This document shows positions 21,836 through 32,959 of a stretch of 64,000 nt of DNA, in pieces (the first letter of the stretch is position 1; the number at the start of each line of letters is the position of its first letter). Origin of the DNA: Dactylorhiza incarnata. Its lineage: Eukaryota; Streptophyta; Magnoliopsida; Asparagales; Orchidaceae. Both the position numbers and the translations under genes were made by a program. The notes beneath the pieces were generated by a model, which did no database searches, was not told where the DNA came from, and saw only the letters and a list, made by a program, of their open reading frames with translations. The DNA lies in the NCBI GenBank assembly GCA_033032865.1, contig JAWHQI010000001.1, positions 2,812,001 through 2,876,000 on the forward strand, in the 5' to 3' direction.

Positions 21836-23460
21836 GAGAAGGAGAAGCCAAAGTCTGATGAAGCTAGATGGGGAGGAGCCTTTGCGGCTAATATGACGAC
21901 GATGCACGTTAAGGCCTTGGCTGCCATCAACTTCGAAGAGGATTGGATTGTTGATTCAGGGTGTGGACATCATCTCACCGGGGATGAATCAAAGTTCTCT
22001 TCTTTGGCGCCTTACTCAGGGGATGAATCAAAGTTCTCTTCTTTGGCGCCTTACTCAGGTAACGATGCTATCATTACGGCTGATAATTCTGTTCATGCAG
22101 TAGAACAAGAAGGTGTTGTCTCCCTGAACAGTGATAAGGGTCCACTCACATTGAGGAGTGTTTATCACGTGCCTAGTATGAAGAAGAATCTCTTCTCTGT
22201 GACCAATGCGGTCGATGTCGGTTATCACGTTCTGTTTGGCCCAACAGAAGTGAAGTTTCTTAAAACTCAACCGGAGATAAAGGGAGATGTTATCCATGTT
22301 GAAAAGCGGGTGAAGGACTTGTTCGTTTTATCGACAAGTACCTATGTTGATAAGATGAAGACCAACGATAGCGCGGCTATCTGGCATGAAAGGTTGGGGC
22401 ATGTTGGCATGGACAAATTGAAGGCTATGGCGGTAAGGGGCCTTGTCAAGGGCTTGCCTAGCTTGACCTATTATGGAGACGGTCTTGTTTGTGCGGGATG
22501 TCAGTTTGGTAAGTCTCATCGACTTCCATTTGATAAATCGCAAACAAGATGCAAAGCGCCATTGGAGTGCATTCACGGTGATTTGATGGGACCGACTGCC
22601 ACCCCAAGCCTTGGAGGCAACAGATATAGGTTGGTGTTGATTGATGACGACACCAGATATGTCTGGGTGTATTTTCTGAAAGAGAAGTCGGAAGCCTTTG
22701 CGAAGTTTGTGGAGTTCAAGGAGCTGGTGGAAGGTCGGTTAGGCCTGCGGTTGAAAAAATTGAGAACTGACAATGGTGGGGAGTTCACCTCTGGTGAGTT
22801 CTCAAGTTTTTGCAGGAAACACGGCGTTCGGAGAGAGCTCACTTGTGCCCATACTCCACAGCAAAATGGCGTTGCGGAGAGGAAGATCCGTCATCTGACG
22901 GAAACCTGCAAATGCTGGCTTCATGCCAAGAGTATCCCAAAGTCCTTTTGGGCGGAGGGAATGTCTTGTGCAGCTTATGTCATCAATAGGATGCCTCTAA
23001 GTCCTATCAACATGAAGACCCCTCACGAACTGATGTTCAAGGAGAAGTCGAGTGTTGCATACCTTCGGGTGTTTGGGTCAACCTGCTATGTGCATATTCC
23101 TGATGCTCTTCGGACAAAGCTAGATGTGAAAGCAAGGAAGCTAGTCTTTGTTGGGTATGATGAGCGGAAGAAGGGATGGAGATGCATGGATCCTGTGACA
23201 CGGAGATCAATTATATCTCGGGATGTGGTGTTCCATGAAGTGACTTCCTACAAGGGCAGTTCAGGAGTTGAACTACCGGAGAGCAGGGTTGATGAAGCAG
23301 GGAAGGCTGCAGGAAATCTTCAAGTGGAGTTGCCTGTTTCACCAGGAGCTCCAGCTGTGTCAAGCTCTGAGATGGAGGCTTCAGGTTCTGGAAGCAGGGG
23401 GGCGATGCTCCAAGTTCGTCTGGAAGAGGATCTTGCACAGAAGAAGCAGCTGAGGAGGTG
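21836..23460 (+). pseudogene. pol: Copia pol, protease and integrase
   Basis: Protease has the active site WIVDSGCGHHLTG (about 21945). A 39-bp tandem duplication right after it (21981-22058) repeats 13 residues. Integrase starts with the zinc-binding region (IWHERLGHVG and CAGCQFGKSHR). Its catalytic core shows the D of HGDLMGPTATPSLGG, the D of RTDNGGEFTS and the E of QQNGVAERKIRHL. A C-terminal segment (LRVFGSTCYVHIP, KARKLVFVGYD) follows. The frame is open from 21593 but shifts between about 23390 and 23455, so RT continues in another frame. The lineage within copia is not clear to me; it looks Tork-like. Confidence 0.9.
21981..22058 (+). repeat. 39-bp in-frame tandem duplication in copia protease
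   Basis: Two identical head-to-tail copies (21981-22019 and 22020-22058) encode GDESKFSSLAPYS twice. The identity shows a recent event. Confidence 0.93.
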
Positions 23461-24465
23461 GTTAGTCAGGAGCAACCTCTTAGGAGGTCGAAGAGGACTA
23501 TTAGGCCACCGGATCGATACACAGGAGGAAACATGGTGAGCTTCGTCTCATGTTTCTTCGCTGGTCTCTTGGATGAAAGGGAGCCGTCGAGCTTTGAGAA
23601 AGCCAAAGGCGTGAAGCAGTGGGATATTGCTATGCAAGAAGAGATGGATGCTCTCAAGAAGAATGAGACTTGGGCTCTAGTGCCCAGGCCAAAGGGCATT
23701 ACCCCTGTGACATGCAAGTGAGTTTATAAGCTCAAGAAGAAAGCTGACGACACGATCGAGCGATACAAGGCTCGCCTTGTAGCTCGCGGGTTCTCACAGC
23801 AGTATGGAGAAGATTACGATGAGATGTTTAGTCCAGTGGCAAAGATGACTTCAGTCCGATTTGTTATTGCTTTGGCGGCATCTAATGGATGGGAGATTTG
23901 GCAGCTCGACGTTAAGAATGCCTTCTTATACGGCGAGATCGACAAGGATATCTTCATGATTCAACCGCCGGGTTTCATATCGGAGGATCGTCCGGACTAC
24001 GTCTGCAAACTGAAGAAGGCCCTATATGGGTTGAAGCAAGCACCTCAGGCGTGGTATGGAAAGATCACGGAGTATCTTTTATTCTGCGGGTTCTTTGCTT
24101 CAGACTCTGATTCTAGCTTGTTCATCAAGAAGGAGGGGGCGCTTCGGGTTATTGTTCTGCTGTATGTGGATGACATGATTATCACCGGGAACTCGAAGAA
24201 GGCGGTAGCTAGGCTGAGAGCTGAGCTTGCTATCAGGTTCGAGATGAAGGATCTGGGTGAGCTTCACCATTTCCTTGGACTCGAGGTTTAGAGGAGGGAG
24301 AGCGGGTGCTCATTTCTCACGCCGGATATGCGGAGCGGATCGTTCAACGATTTGGCATGGAGGAAGGGAAGAGCAGCTCTATACCTCTGGAACAGCATCA
24401 TAAACTTTGGAAGGATGTGGGAAGAGTTCTATCTGATCCGTTGGTGTTCCGAGCTCTGGTTGGGA
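23461..24465 (+). pseudogene. pol: Copia pol, reverse transcriptase, truncated
   Basis: RT starts with RRSKRTIRPPDRY and the typical WDIAMQEEMDALKKNETWALV. It goes through YKARLVARGFSQQYG, FSPVAKMTSVRFVIALAA and WQLDVKNAFLYGEI, and has the catalytic motif YVDDMIITGNSK near 24165. Two in-frame stops are visible: TGA at 23719-23721, where relatives have tryptophan, and TAG at 24289-24291. The coding similarity ends at LVFRALVGS near 24465, so RNase H is absent. Reverse transcription by this copy is not possible. Confidence 0.9.
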
Positions 24466-25045
24466 GCCGCACAGGTACGAGGGGGAGGTTGCCGAAATCC
24501 CTGCTAACAAAGATGAATCGCAGGACCCAGTCATGATTCTTGTTGACTGTGTCGGTGACTTTGAAGGGGGTCTGGCAGGAGAAGAAGGCTACCCCGCCTT
24601 TCACCCGGAAGTTGAATAACTTCCGGAAGACGAGGAGCGAGAACTCGATCCCCTACTCGCACAAGTAGCAAGCGAATGCCACCAATATGGCGATGGAGTT
24701 GGTGTTGAGTTGCGTGGGGACGACAACGAAATATCAAAGGGTCTGGCGCAACTCGGGCTAGATGGGAAGGAGGAACCCCACCTCGAAATGCTCGAGGGGG
24801 ATTGCGAGTGTGCCGGGCGAGAACTGATTGATGCGATCGCGATTCCTCAGGCGGCCGACGATGAACCCGGGCGGAATGTAATCCGCGATCGCCACTGTGA
24901 ACTCATCTTCCGACAAGTCACAGGTGTCGAAGTCGTGATTGATGAACAGCTGGGCACACTTGCCCCTACCACCAGCTTCTGCCACCATCGCAGAGCTTGA
25001 AGTAGTGCTCGCAGGTTTTCTAGAGAGAAGGGCGAGTGCTAACAC
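24466..25045 (-). pseudogene. Gypsy-type ORF fragment, broken by frameshifts
   Basis: Minus-strand frames starting at ATG 25045 or 24986 read MVAEAGGRGKCAQLF, then PPGFIVGRLRNRDRINQF and PLEHFEVGFLLPI, and after frame changes FSLLVFRKLFNF and KGGVAFFSCQTPF. This succession resembles the putative gypsy-type transposon ORF common in plant genomes (the PF04195-like family, recalled and not searched). The far end is cut at about 24466 against the copia RT. Frameshifts near 24760 and 24600 make it a pseudogene. A TATA-like CTATAAATAG at 25120-25111 lies only about 70 bp upstream, which is odd for an LTR element and may be chance. Confidence 0.5.
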
Positions 25046-25705
25046 GAGACCAAGAAAGGGAAGAGAGAGGTTAGAAAAATGCGTAATAAAGGCGGTGGGT
25101 GGGCCGGCTATTTATAGAAAAATATGGAAATCAAGGGGTTTCCTAGGCACGGGGGGCAAGTAGCAACCGCACTACCCCGATGCCTCGAAATTCGAACCAG
25201 CCCACCTACACCCCAGTCTCCTGTGGGTGGTGAGTGCTACGCGCGAGATTCTTCAGGCGAGAGCAAACTAAAACGCAGCGAAAGCAAAAGATTGCGCGAG
25301 ATAGCGTTCAACGAAACTACAGAAAATGAAGAATATATAATTAATTAACATTCCACAGTTAAATTGTTCGCAAGACAGCCGATCTCGGCGTATTCAAGGC
25401 ATAAAAGAAAAGAGTACAAAGATGAAGAATTACAGGGAGCGAGTGCCAGTAGGTCTAATATTGAACCCACTGCCATCGACCCCGGCCTCGCCTCCCCATC
25501 CTCGGAGGCACTCGCAGACAGTAATACGTACTCACCACGGTGAGTTCTTGGTGAACCAAGCACATTTGATCTCGAGCCCGCGTGATGTGCCTCCCAGGAG
25601 AAGTTTCCTCGCATCCGCCCCCCTAACGCTTCATCTCTCCAGGATGCCCAGCCGACGCTCAAAGGTTTCTCGCTTCCCGTCGATCTGATTGGCAAGGTCT
25701 CGCTG
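25046..25705 (-). other. Degraded gypsy-type element sequence, left of the solo LTR
   Basis: Interrupted minus-strand reading frames with no long ORF. Next to the solo LTR the minus strand reads DLANQIDGKRETFERRLG, which continues the frame seen at 27011-27060, so both flanks were once one sequence. A/T-rich non-coding sequence lies at 25320-25430. Nothing else is recognised. Confidence 0.45.
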
Positions 25706-25787
25706 TGTTGGGAAAATGATTTCTCTTAACCCCTGAGAAAGAGTTAAATATGAATTCCAAGAAAGGAAAATTAAGGTTAAGTCAATA

Positions 25788-26020
25788 TGCGTCGAATAGT
25801 ATTCGACGCAACGTCGAAGTTATATCGACGTTCCTTTCAGAATGAGTCGAAGTAGCTCCAAGCAGAATTCGACGTATCCTATGTCGACGTAGCTCTGACT
25901 TCTAGTCGACGTATCTTGAGAAGTCGACGCACCCTAGTCGACGCACCTTCCTTATTCTCTTCTCAACGCTCTGCCAGGATGAATTCGACGCCTACGTCGA
26001 ATAGTAATCGACGCATGTCG
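25788..26020 (+). promoter_or_regulatory. GTCGACG palindrome cluster in solo LTR U3
   Basis: Arms TGCGTCGAATA and TATTCGACGCA surround one base at 25788-25810. A second hairpin (AACGTCGA/TCGACGTT) follows at 25809-25831, then scattered GTCGACGTA and GTCGACGCA words up to 26020, upstream of the TATA box at 26294. Confidence 0.65.
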
Positions 26021-26642
26021 ATTTATATGATTAACTCAAAAATCGCCAGATCTCTTTCCTTCTTTTATAGATCTGATTTATATGGAATCAATTTATTCTT
26101 TATAGCCGTTCTGAATCATTCTTACCTCTAATAGATTCTTGGCTAAATTGATTAAATCCTTTATGGACATTATTTGAAATCAGATTGAATACTTTCCTTC
26201 TATGGATATAACTGTTATGGAAATTTCTCTTTCTTTCTAATACTCTACCTGCTAATTGATTACTCTCCTATAGTGTTATTTTAATGAACAGAGCTATAAA
26301 TAACTAAGGAGGTCGGCAGAGAAAGGGAATAAGTGATTCACCATTTTTACACTTGAAAAAGAGGAACAGCTCCCAAGTGAAAAGAGTAAATTGAGAAATA
26401 GTGCTGCAGCAAAGAACAAGCTTCCTTCTCCTTCTCATTCAGAAGCCATACTGCTGCAAAATTCTGAAAAGGGCTACAATCTTCTTCTCTCTATAGAAGA
26501 AAGATTTAATTCACTTCTTGTGCTTCCAATCTTCTTGCTAGGAAGAAGATTCATTCTTGTTCTTATTTCTTTCTTCTTTCTTATTCTTACTTAAACATTG
26601 TAAAAGAGTTTTTAGAATTTCTCTTCAAAAAATTCAGTGTAC

Positions 26643-26744
26643 TGGTTCTAAGAGTCTCCTTTTCAAAAGACTCAGTTGGTTCTAAGAGTCTCCTTATCAA
26701 AAGACTCAGGGTGGTTCTAAGAGTCTCCTTATCAAAAGACTCAG
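26643..26744 (+). repeat. Triple hairpin repeat in the solo LTR
   Basis: Three copies of about 34 bp, each with GAGTCT and AGACTC as inverted arms (GGTTCTAAGAGTCTCCTT, then AAAAGACTCAG). It is downstream of the TATA box, so the transcript would carry three stem-loops. Confidence 0.8.
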
Positions 26745-27010
26745 TATAAGATAGTGAATTTCCTACCAAGGGGATAGAAGAGTGGACTACCCAAAGTTTG
26801 GGGAACCACTATATCTCTTTGTATTGTGCTATGATTTCTTTTCTTGCATTTACTTTCTTTATTTGTTTAATTCTTGTTGGTGTGTGTGGGGAGCTCTAAT
26901 CTGTGATCATACACATATATATATTAACTTTGCACAAAATATTTTTAATCTCTATTCACCCCCCCCCCCCCCCTCTAGAGAATTCTAGTGAGGTTAACTG
27001 TGCATTTTCA

Positions 27011-28180
27011 CGCTGTATCCAGATGAGTTTGCCAAGAACCTCCGTCATTCACGCCTTCATTGTCTCAGGGTCGGCACGATCGCCTAAGAAATCGGAAAGA
27101 TCGCCAGGGGAGGCTGGGGGCGAGAACATCCCTTCCTCCTCATATTGAGGGTCCATCGGTGAGGCCTCTCGGTAGCCTACTAGAGCAAATGTTAGGTAAG
27201 TTTTGGTTAGCGGTATTAGCGGATAGGGTTGCATTCAGTTAACTAACCTGGCATAGGTTCCTTATCTGGGCATCGGTGATAGGAATTAGGTTGCCCCGCG
27301 AATGGTTGGTTGGGGGATGAAGTGATTTCCCCTTTCCGGGGCGGAGAGGTTCTTGGTGGGCAGAAGCGATGGCTAGGTCCACGCCCAGATAGTTGTGTCC
27401 AGAGACCTCCTCGGCAGGGCTCTCCTACTCCAGCGTAGGGAAAGTAGTTGTCTCGAGGGTCAGAGAGTTGCGCGGTGTCAGGGGAGGTCCATGCGGAGTT
27501 GGAGGAAGTCCCGTAGTCCCAAAGGTGGAGGTTGCAGGAAGAAAAAGGGATAAGATGGCAAAAGGCCCAATCATGCGAGAAAGCAGCGACAGTTTTCCAG
27601 ATTCAGGAAGGATCCTGCCATGAGTGACCGGAGGGAGGGACTCTAGAGTCGGCGGGACATATTTGGCAGGAGGTGGGAGAGCATTGACACCCGCCTGGTT
27701 AGTCTCGGTAGCGTCTCCCGTCGTTGGAGTCTCCTGCAGCTGGACAATCCTTGAGATATCACATCAACATTTTGTCAACAAAGCGGGGGAAGGTGCAACC
27801 TTGGGCAAATTATTGGGAGGTTCGCGAGAAGAGGGGGAAGTCTCCGACGCCGATTCATTAGTCATTGGACCCCACCTGACCGCCTTGGCCTTTTTCGGCC
27901 GATAGGGAGAGCTAGGACCCCTCCTCAAAGAAAGTCAGGGAGCATACCTAGTGACCGATGAGGAGTCCTTCTCTCGTGCTGCGACGAGATGCCCCAGCAT
28001 ATCCTGCAAAAGATGTTTTGGCGACGGTCTCATATAGGTTATGGATTGTGAATGCTCGGGAAAAGGAAAAGGAGAATTCAAGAGGGGAAGGTGCATTGCA
28101 AGCGTTGCAGCCTGAGACATATATATATATAGCAAAGTAGAGGGCCCCACCAAAAGATTCCCTCTAGGTCAGCATGAACT
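27011..28180 (-). pseudogene. Degraded gypsy-type element ORF pieces
   Basis: Minus-strand frames give stretches such as KKAKAVRWGPMTNES, serine/proline-rich linker and GDLSDFLGDRADPETMK, interrupted by stops and shifts. This looks like the disordered middle of a retrotransposon gag-like protein, continued across the solo LTR at 25705. There is no recognised catalytic domain. Direction and connection to 24466-25045 are inferred. Confidence 0.35.
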
Positions 28181-28898
28181 CACAAAATACGCGGTGTTGG
28201 ACTTTATTTGTGGAGTGGGCCTCCAGGCTTAAGGTGGACCAAGGAGCAAGCAAGGAAGGCATTCGCACAGGTCAAGAGAGGGCAGAAGCGAGTGCGACCC
28301 CACTCGTGGGTGGACTCGCGCGGTAGGGACGCGGATGCATCAACAACCAGGTTAGTGAGGGGGGACTCCACTCGCCCAGAAGATGGAAGACCCGACGAGT
28401 GGTGCCCTCATTGACCACTCGCCTCGCGGGTGACAGGAAGTCGGGCACGCGGGAGGTCAGGCGAGTGGTGCCATCAGGGACCGCTCGCCCAGACAAATCT
28501 GATGGTAAATTACCTGAATACCTAAGGTCGTCTGCCCATAGCCTCTTAGAACAACGGAGTTTGGCTGTTAGCATGCCAGTTTGGGGTGGGTTTAGTATAA
28601 ACCAAAAGACGTATTTATGCTATTAGTAGACCAGAAGAGAAAAGCTATATATAGACCTTGAAGGGCACCTTTGGAGAGGACTCTGATCTTTTGCTACCTC
28701 CTCCTTAGGTCATTTATGGTTAGCACCTCAGGCTCTCCAAAGTGCAAAGCTTCAGCTTTGGCTTGGGAGGGGAAGCGCTCTAAAGATCTTCCGGGTGTGG
28801 CGGGACCTCCGCGCTGTCGCCAAGGGTCCGTGTCTAGCTCTTAGTCTTTGGTATGCTTTCTTCCATGGGATCAGTAAGTGTTATTGTTGTTTATAGGG
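28181..28898 (+). other. Possible LTR fragment with ACTCGC words
   Basis: A TGTTGGAC start near 28194, many CACTCGCC or GAGCGG words and a TATATATAG at about 28646 suggest a plus-strand LTR piece. No PBS, polypurine tract or duplicate copy supports it. It ends at the LTR starting at 28899. Confidence 0.3.
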
Positions 28899-29109
28899 TG
28901 TCAACTTATCATCTATAGGGGGGGGGTGAATAGGTTTTTCACATTACTTTAACCCCTTTAGGTGTTCTTGATTTCTGATTAATAGAACTATAACTTATAA
29001 AGCACAACACAGAAAAGCACACAAGAACTTATAGAGGTTCCTCAATACAGGGTGTCTTGAGTAGTCCTCTTTCCCTCTGCGCCTACCTAGCAGTGTGCTA
29101 GGCTCGGCA

Positions 29110-29530
29110 AACTCTGCCAAATCTTCAGGCCCTCAAGCCTTACAATACGGACCCGCAAGTCCTATAGCCTAAGCCCGCAAGCCCCTACTGCACCCGAGCC
29201 CGCAAGCTCGGCACTCAGGCCCTCAAGCCCTACACAACACAGAACCGCAAGTCTTGTGCCTACAGCCTAGGCCCGCAAGCCCTTAATTCACCCAAGCCCT
29301 CAAGCTCGACAAGATCAGACCCACAAGTCCACTGCCCTGGCCCTCAAGCCTCACAGCTCTCCAGCCCTCAAGCTAGATAAAGTCAGACCCGCAAGTCCAC
29401 TGCCCTGGCCCTCAAGCCTCACAGCTCTCCAGCCCTCAAGCTAGACGGTGTCAGACCTGCAAGTCCACTGCCCTGGTCATCAAGCCTCACATCTCTCCAG
29501 CCCTCAAGCTAGACACTTAGGCCCTCAAGC
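29110..29530 (-). repeat. CCCTCAAGC/CCCGCAAG tandem array
   Basis: Alternating words GCCCTCAAGC and CCCGCAAGTCC, with a longer unit of about 70 bp clear in the last three copies (from about 29330). Confidence 0.8.
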
Positions 29531-30427
29531 CTTACAAGAAAGCACAGTTCTTCTTCAATCTCTTTTCTTAGCCTGATGATGATCGACTTCTTATCAGTCA
29601 ATGGAGACGACTGATTCTTCTGAGAATGCTTGATTCTTGTTCTCTACTTGTTCTTTCTTCTTCTCCGCAGCAACGACGTGATTCTTTTTCTTTCTTGTTG
29701 ATTCTTGCTTTAGGGCAACCTCTTATCTCTTTTATAAGACTGTGAGGCTCCCAACGGTCTTCTGAAAAAGTTCCTTAAGTGTCAGACGCCCCATTCCTTA
29801 AGAGCACGCGCTGATTTGACAATCAGACGGCGACATTAAATGCTGACAGCGCGTCCGCAATATTTGAATTCCGTCTCGACGATATTTCCAGCTTCATGCC
29901 GATACTGACCGCTTTATGACGATATGGAAAATATCTCGTTGACAGGACTTTGTCGATGCCTTAAGCCTTAGAAGATCTTCAAGTCTTCTAGCTTCTGCCT
30001 CTGACATTGATATCTCGATGATACGAGATATTCTGGCGTTTCTGCATATACGGCGATATGCTATCTCTGACTATGTCGTTGTGATCTTCTTTCTTGTAGA
30101 CTGTCATCATAATCACTTTGTTCTTTCGACGACATGAGCGATATCATGTTGATGGACTATGCTTTAGCAACTGCTTTTCTTCAGCTGTCCTTGTTCAGTC
30201 TTCTCGACGTCACGCCTTCTTTTCGACGATGTATGTTCTTCTCGACGACAAGGCTACTTTGATGATGTCGATGATACTACATCTTCTAGACGACAAGGCT
30301 TCTTTGATGATGTCAACGATACTGCATCTTCTCGACGACATTCCTTCCTCTTGAATCTGTCTCAGCGGTTGGGCTGAGATGGCTTCCTCTTCTCAGCAGA
30401 TTCGTCGATCTGTAGAGAAGTTTCTGC

Positions 30428-30648
30428 GTTCGACGAACTGCATTCTTCGTTCGACGAACAACATGCTGCGTTCGACGAACTTCGTTCTTCTGTCCAGTCT
30501 CTGCGTTCGACGAACTTCATTCTTCGTTCGATGAACAGCATTCTGCATTCGACGAACTCGCCAAGTATCAGCGTTTGCTTCATTCCTGTCTTTGCGTTCG
30601 ACGAACTTCATTCTTTGTTTGATGAACAACATTCTGCGTTCGACGAAC
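30428..30648 (-). promoter_or_regulatory. GTTCGACGAAC palindrome array in the copia-like LTR
   Basis: Nine copies of GTTCGACGAAC or one-base variants, 20-50 bp apart, in U3. The same 11-bp palindrome forms the array in the chromovirus LTR at 47859-48165. Confidence 0.75.
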
Positions 30649-30939
30649 TCGCCAAGTCCCAGCTTTTGCTTTTCTCATCATCATGAAGACAAGCATACTT
30701 TGTCGATGACATCTCCTATTCTTCTCGATGATATAGTACTTAGTGAAATAACTAAAGTGCATGTCATATTGTCAATTTCTGAAAGCATGAACTAGATGCA
30801 ACATTAAATACAACTTGCACTTATCATTGAGCTGAGCACTTCTTCAAATCAGGAACACTGCTGGGCACTGTTCCCAACAGTTACCTGCCTCCTCTAAGGG
30901 GTCTGATCTCCTCGTTGGAGCCAAGTCTTGGTTCCAACA

Positions 30940-32319
30940 ATAGTATACATTGAGTTGGGTGAACTCACATTCGGTCCACTATAGGATACATGTCAACTTA
31001 GGTCAAATTAGCTCAAATTGAGCTCAGACTTATAAATTGACCCCACCACTATGTCCCTAACCCTAAAGGAGACCAAATTGACCATATGCCCCATCAGTTG
31101 GTCAACTAATTTGGTCGAATTAACCAAAGTCAAAGTTAGGTCAATATAGCCCAATTCAACTCAAAAGGGTTCAATTTATACTCATATGGCCAAACTGACC
31201 CCACCACTAGGTGGTAAACCCTTAAAGGAGTGTTATGCACCCCCATCATGGGGTCATCAATTGGTCAAATTTGACCAAAGTCAAACTTAAGTCCACATAA
31301 GCCAATCCCTCCCCAATAGGTTCAATTGACCCCCAAAACATGAAATTGACCCCACTACTAGTCTTAGAACATCATAAGGGACCAAACTGACCCAAAAGCC
31401 CCATCCTGAGGTCATCAATTGGCCCAAATTGACCAAAGTCAAACTTTCAGTAGACCCTTAGCATGCATATCATAACATACATAAACTGTAGGACATCTTA
31501 CAGTAGACCCTTATCATATAAATTAGTATGGGCTCTTTTATATGATAAATTATAATTCTGGAAACCTTAATTTATAAGTTTGTTTGGGCATTAATATAAG
31601 TTAAGGTACTCTATTGATGGTAGTATAGTTATACTTGTTTACTTTACCAACGCCGCACTGCTTTATTATTGATTTACTACTGCTTTACTACCTGCATATA
31701 CTGCTAGTGTAGATCCAATATATATACTTGCTTGCGTAGATTCCTTGTCACCTGCTTGTTAACATTCTGCTTTGCTGTCCTCCGCTTCCTTCCTCCTGCT
31801 CGGTACCTAGGAGTCGCGGGGGGAGGCGAGGAAAAAATGGCTTAGTCTTTATGACTAACAGTCGGTTGTGACTGTAGGAGCCCGAGGAGCTGGAGCACTA
31901 GCACGACCAGCTGGACGAGGTTGCAGGACATGAGGAGTAGATGTCGCACATTACTTTTACCAGGAGACAGGTGCTTGAGGAATAGAGTTTGTTTAGCTTC
32001 CGCTAGGAGATGTTTTGAGAGAGTATGATTGTATCGTTACTTTTCATTTTGGATATGTATCAGGCATAAGCCCTCACTCTATTTTTGTGCTCTTGCTTAG
32101 ACTATTGCTTCATTTATGAGATTTTGTGATTGTGGACTTGTTCAGTTTTGTATATTCTTCTATTCTCAAATTGTCCTACAGGTTGAATGATCGTACTAGC
32201 CGGCAGGATTGGCGTCTTGCGGTGGCGACTAACCCGTGAGTTGGTGTCATCCGTAAAGCGGCAGTTTTGGCCATAAGACCCGGGTAACCCTCCTAGTAAG
32301 GGGGGCGGGGGGTCTTACA
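30940..32319 (+). repeat. 3' part of a long gypsy LTR, internally deleted (G1)
   Basis: It ends TCTTACA just before TGGTATCA. It matches 33335-33800 and then jumps at about 31445 to sequence matching 37385-37680, so about 3.6 kb of the LTR is deleted. The last part (31800-31930) also matches 47255-47420. Its left end is truncated at the copia-like LTR. Rich in TTGACC and GGTCAA words. Confidence 0.75.
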
Positions 32320-32320
32320 A

Positions 32321-32334
32321 ACTGGTATCACTTG
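32321..32334 (+). promoter_or_regulatory. Primer-binding site, degenerate tRNA-Met type
   Basis: ACTGGTATCACTTG two bases after the LTR end; the TGGTATCA core fits initiator tRNA-Met. Confidence 0.6.
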
Positions 32335-32512
32335 AAAAATGATCATAAGAGAAAGATGTTCACAACACTAGGCCACCCTGCTCGAGCTTTAGTTTGCGGA
32401 CAAACTAAGCAGTGAAAGCAATGGTGTGCCCATGTGTAAAAATCACAGAAAATAGTCCATTTAAGCATTGAGTTAGTCCAATCCTAATACAACTTTTGTG
32501 TATCTTCCACAG

Positions 32513-32917
32513 TTTGCTGACCCACAGGATGTTGTCCCTCCCCCTCCAATTGCTACCCCTTTTCAGCAGACGGAGTTGGGGCAAACTCTGACAGCCATTA
32601 TGGATGCTTTCATTGTTCAGTAGGTTCTGGCCTCACAGCCGAACCCCGGATCAAACTGGCTAAGTGCCTTCAAGAGTCTGTCTCCTCTGATGTACCATGG
32701 AATGGAGAATGCAGTGAAGACTGAGGAGTGGCTTGACTCCATTTAGGAGATGCCAGCAGACATCAGCTGCCTAGTCAACATGGCAGTTTCCTTGGCGACG
32801 TCTGCTTTGGATGCACATGCCAAGAGATGGTGGAAGTCATTGTTGGAATCCACATATGCATATCAGGAGCTTTCGTACATTTCATGGGATAAGTTCAACG
32901 ATGTTTTCTTGGAGTAA
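32513..32917 (+). pseudogene. gag: Gypsy gag fragment (G1)
   Basis: A frame with two internal stops reads QTLTAIMDAFIVQ, then FKSLSPLMYHGMENAVKTEE and W, and ALDAHAKRWWKSLLES, followed by SWDKFNDVFLE. This is the retrotransposon gag core (target-cutting-free capsid part) in a badly decayed state, about 130 codons. It breaks off at 32917, where sequence switches to an integrase piece in the opposite direction. No zinc knuckle is left. Confidence 0.7.
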
Positions 32918-32959
32918 ATCGACGAAAGTGGCCAAATCAATACCAAAAAGAAGGAACCA

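Larger units (their letters stand above)
19624..24465 (+). mobile_element. Ty1/copia element, 5' part only
   Basis: The order is 5' LTR (19624-20917), PBS for initiator tRNA-Met, gag with zinc knuckle, protease, integrase and reverse transcriptase, which is the copia order. The sequence stops inside pol at about 24465, after a segment reading LVFRALVGS. RNase H and the 3' LTR are missing and the next bases belong to a minus-strand gypsy-type ORF. A deletion or recombination joined the two truncated elements. The five bases before the LTR are catga; no partner can be tested. Confidence 0.88.
25706..27010 (+). mobile_element. Solo LTR of a copia-type element
   Basis: Starts TGTTGGGA, ends ATTTTCA, and is flanked by the 5-bp duplication cgctg (25701-25705 and 27011-27015); 1305 bp. 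A TATA box lies at 26294-26302. U3 has palindromes such as 25788-25810 (11-bp perfect arms) and several GTCGACG words. Near the 3' end is a C run preceded by ATTCA, as in many copia LTRs. No PBS, polypurine tract or coding sequence is attached, so it arose by recombination between the two LTRs of one element. Confidence 0.9.
28899..30939 (-). repeat. Copia-like LTR, minus strand
   Basis: On the minus strand it starts TGTTGGAACC, has a TATAAA at 29737-29730, and near the end ATTCACC with a C run, then TTGACA; 2041 bp. U3 has an array of GTTCGACGAAC; the transcribed part has an array of CCCTCAAGC words. Flanking five bases are taggg and atagt, so there is no clean target duplication. No PBS or polypurine tract adjoins, so it is a solo or truncated LTR. 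Confidence 0.7.

Noticed and set aside
24710..25000. Plus-strand ORF of 96 codons
   Set aside because: Antisense to the gypsy-type fragment, which has recognisable order of motifs on the minus strand.
25111..25120. TATA-like sequence upstream of the gypsy-type ORF as an LTR promoter
   Set aside because: No LTR ends, PBS or R/U5 between it and the ATG; kept only as a remark.
28894..30944. Target duplication around the copia-like LTR
   Set aside because: Flanks taggg and atagt do not match; only the word atag is shared with an offset.
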